From positions 1 through 7,177 of the forward strand of contig CAIXAQ010000057.1 in the NCBI GenBank assembly GCA_903917425.1: a stretch of 7,177 bases of DNA, given 5' to 3'. A program made the position numbers and the translations under genes. Each line of letters starts with the position of its first letter. Within the stretch, counting starts at the first letter, position 1. This DNA comes from an uncultured Bacteroidales bacterium. GTDB lineage: Bacteria; Bacteroidota; Bacteroidia; Bacteroidales; UBA4417. The notes beneath the pieces were generated by a model, which saw only the letters and a program-made list of their open reading frames with translations, was not told where the DNA came from and did not search any database. Shown here piece by piece: positions 6,330 through 7,177 of the stretch.

Positions 6330-7034
6330 TTAATCCTTTACGCAGCGTATTGATAAACCTTGTTGTTTAGAACAATTATGTGACAAATTACTTGTCCGTG
6401 CGTTGTAATTGTTTAATTGCAGGTAATGAATATTTTTCGAATCGTGTTCAGTACTTGACCACCAAAATCCGCTATAATATGCTCCGTGATCAACTAACAT
6501 ATCGAAAGCCCTGCAACCTCCCGGCAAGGCAGTAAAACCGCTTTCATTTGTGGCTCCGATATTAGGCTGCATCCAATTGAGGCTTGTATCTTTCAATTTA
6601 CCCCCGGCCACCATTTGACCACCCAAATAATCTATTAATACAAACCATTCAGTATTTGATGGTATATGCCAACCATCCGGGGCAATATTGCGACTATCCA
6701 ATACTGCAAATCCGTTATAAAGTTTACCAAATGTCTCATTATTGCCTGGATGATCATTTAGGTTACAACATGCCCCTTCCTCTGTGCCCTGCCATGAGAT
6801 TTGCTTTAATGAGGGGATTTGTTCGCCGTTCCGATAATGTGTAACTTTAAGGTTCTCAGCCATCCATACTTGTGAGCCAATGGTAACTGTTTTATAAATA
6901 TTCCTGTCAATATCAGCCATCGTGTTTGGAGGCAGGATCAGAGGTTCATCTTTATTTTCCTTCGTACAACAAAAAACCGATAAGGTTATAATGATGGACA
7001 ATATGTAAATCCAGGCTTTAGATCTCATATTCAT
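6330..7034 (-). CDS. FISUMP-domain lipoprotein
   Basis: This 234-residue protein carries the Fibrobacter succinogenes major paralogous (FISUMP) domain, a cell-surface domain common in Bacteroidota and of unknown biochemical function. The domain spans about 40-234: DIDRNIYKTVTIGSQVWMAE (41-60) with NLK after it, then GWHIPSNTEW (121-130), a Gly/Leu stretch, GFTALPGGCRAF (166-177), GFWWSSTE (189-196) and the closing GLSIRCVKD (226-234). The N-terminus has a long hydrophobic stretch (8-21) ending VFCC; Cys23, or less likely Cys22, would be lipidated, although Phe at that position is unusual for a lipobox. An alternative ATG at 7028 (MRSKAW) gives an equally good signal peptide. The gene is transcribed toward the HTH gene, with only 2 bp between stop codons. 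It is presumably an outer-membrane lipoprotein. Nothing ties it functionally to the glucan genes. Confidence 0.9.
   Translation of the reverse strand: MNMRSKAWIYILSIIITLSVFCCTKENKDEPLILPPNTMADIDRNIYKTVTIGSQVWMAENLKVTHYRNGEQIPSLKQISWQGTEEGACCNLNDHPGNNETFGKLYNGFAVLDSRNIAPDGWHIPSNTEWFVLIDYLGGQMVAGGKLKDTSLNWMQPNIGATNESGFTALPGGCRAFDMLVDHGAYYSGFWWSSTEHDSKNIHYLQLNNYNARTSNLSHNCSKQQGLSIRCVKD
6371..6413. other. Nested inverted repeat inside the 3' end of the FISUMP gene
   Basis: AACAATTA (6371-6378) is the perfect complement of TAATTGTT (6406-6413), and between them GACAA (6382-6386) pairs with TTGTC (6392-6396) around a 5-nt loop. It lies 44 bp past the stop of the converging HTH gene, so it could help end that transcript or slow polymerase between the two genes. 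No T-run follows on either side, and it is inside coding sequence, so chance is a fair alternative. Confidence 0.3.
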
Positions 7035-7099
7035 AATTTTATCCGGTTTTTATAGGTACTTCATCCGTCATTTTTTATAGTTTTCTTTTTTTTGAGTTC

Positions 7100-7112
7100 A
7101 ACTTGTCAAGTT
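7100..7112. promoter_or_regulatory. Perfect 6-bp dyad upstream of the FISUMP gene
   Basis: AACTTG-T-CAAGTT is a perfect palindrome with a one-base centre, 66 bp upstream of the FISUMP start. Its size and location suit a regulator-binding site. No TAnnTTTG -7 element was found on the minus strand in 7035-7177, so the promoter itself is not identified. A second small hairpin, GAAAA-CAGA-TTTTC (7124-7137), lies further upstream. The remaining bases to 7177 show no gene. Confidence 0.3.
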
Positions 7113-7177
7113 TAAAAATCAATGAAAACAGATTTTCTTCACCATAGCACATTATTAATTTCCAAATGCTTAATTAT

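Overview
The window is a stretch of a Bacteroidota genome, most likely class Bacteroidia; the order cannot be resolved. The evidence is AT-rich leaders without Shine-Dalgarno sequences, two C-terminal type A sorting domains of the type IX secretion system (T9SS), a FISUMP-domain lipoprotein, and a polysaccharide-utilisation style gene set.

Bases 1-4536 (+ strand) look like the downstream end of a beta-glucan (laminarin-type) utilisation locus. In order it holds: the C-terminal part of a surface protein built from repeated beta-sandwich glycan-binding-like modules; a GH16 endo-beta-1,3-glucanase-type lipoprotein; a GPH-family (MelB-like) sugar symporter; and a secreted protein with two duplicated beta-sandwich modules and a T9SS sorting domain. 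A strong intrinsic terminator closes the block. The inferred division of labour is that the first and last proteins hold glucan at the surface, the GH16 enzyme cuts it, and the symporter brings released sugars across the inner membrane. SusC/SusD and a regulator are not in the window and would be expected upstream. An imperfect 17-18 bp inverted repeat before the transporter is a candidate control element.

Bases 4537-6006 are gene-poor and look decayed. The minus strand keeps two gene tails with no bodies: a 38-codon ORF resembling the end of a Spy/CpxP-type periplasmic protein, and an 86-codon open frame that is a clear T9SS type A sorting domain with no start codon. Bases 5087-5823 contain no convincing gene. 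A GC-rich, hairpin-prone stretch with a C9 run (5824-5940) then precedes a small gene.

That gene (6007-6327, +) encodes an unfamiliar 106-residue protein with an HTH-like N-terminus and a four-cysteine zinc-ribbon-like C-terminus. It converges, with only 2 bp between stop codons, on a FISUMP-domain lipoprotein gene (6330-7034, -). No RNA genes, CRISPR arrays or complete mobile elements were seen. The best candidates for something new are the HTH/zinc-ribbon protein with its structured leader, and the pair of orphan gene tails.
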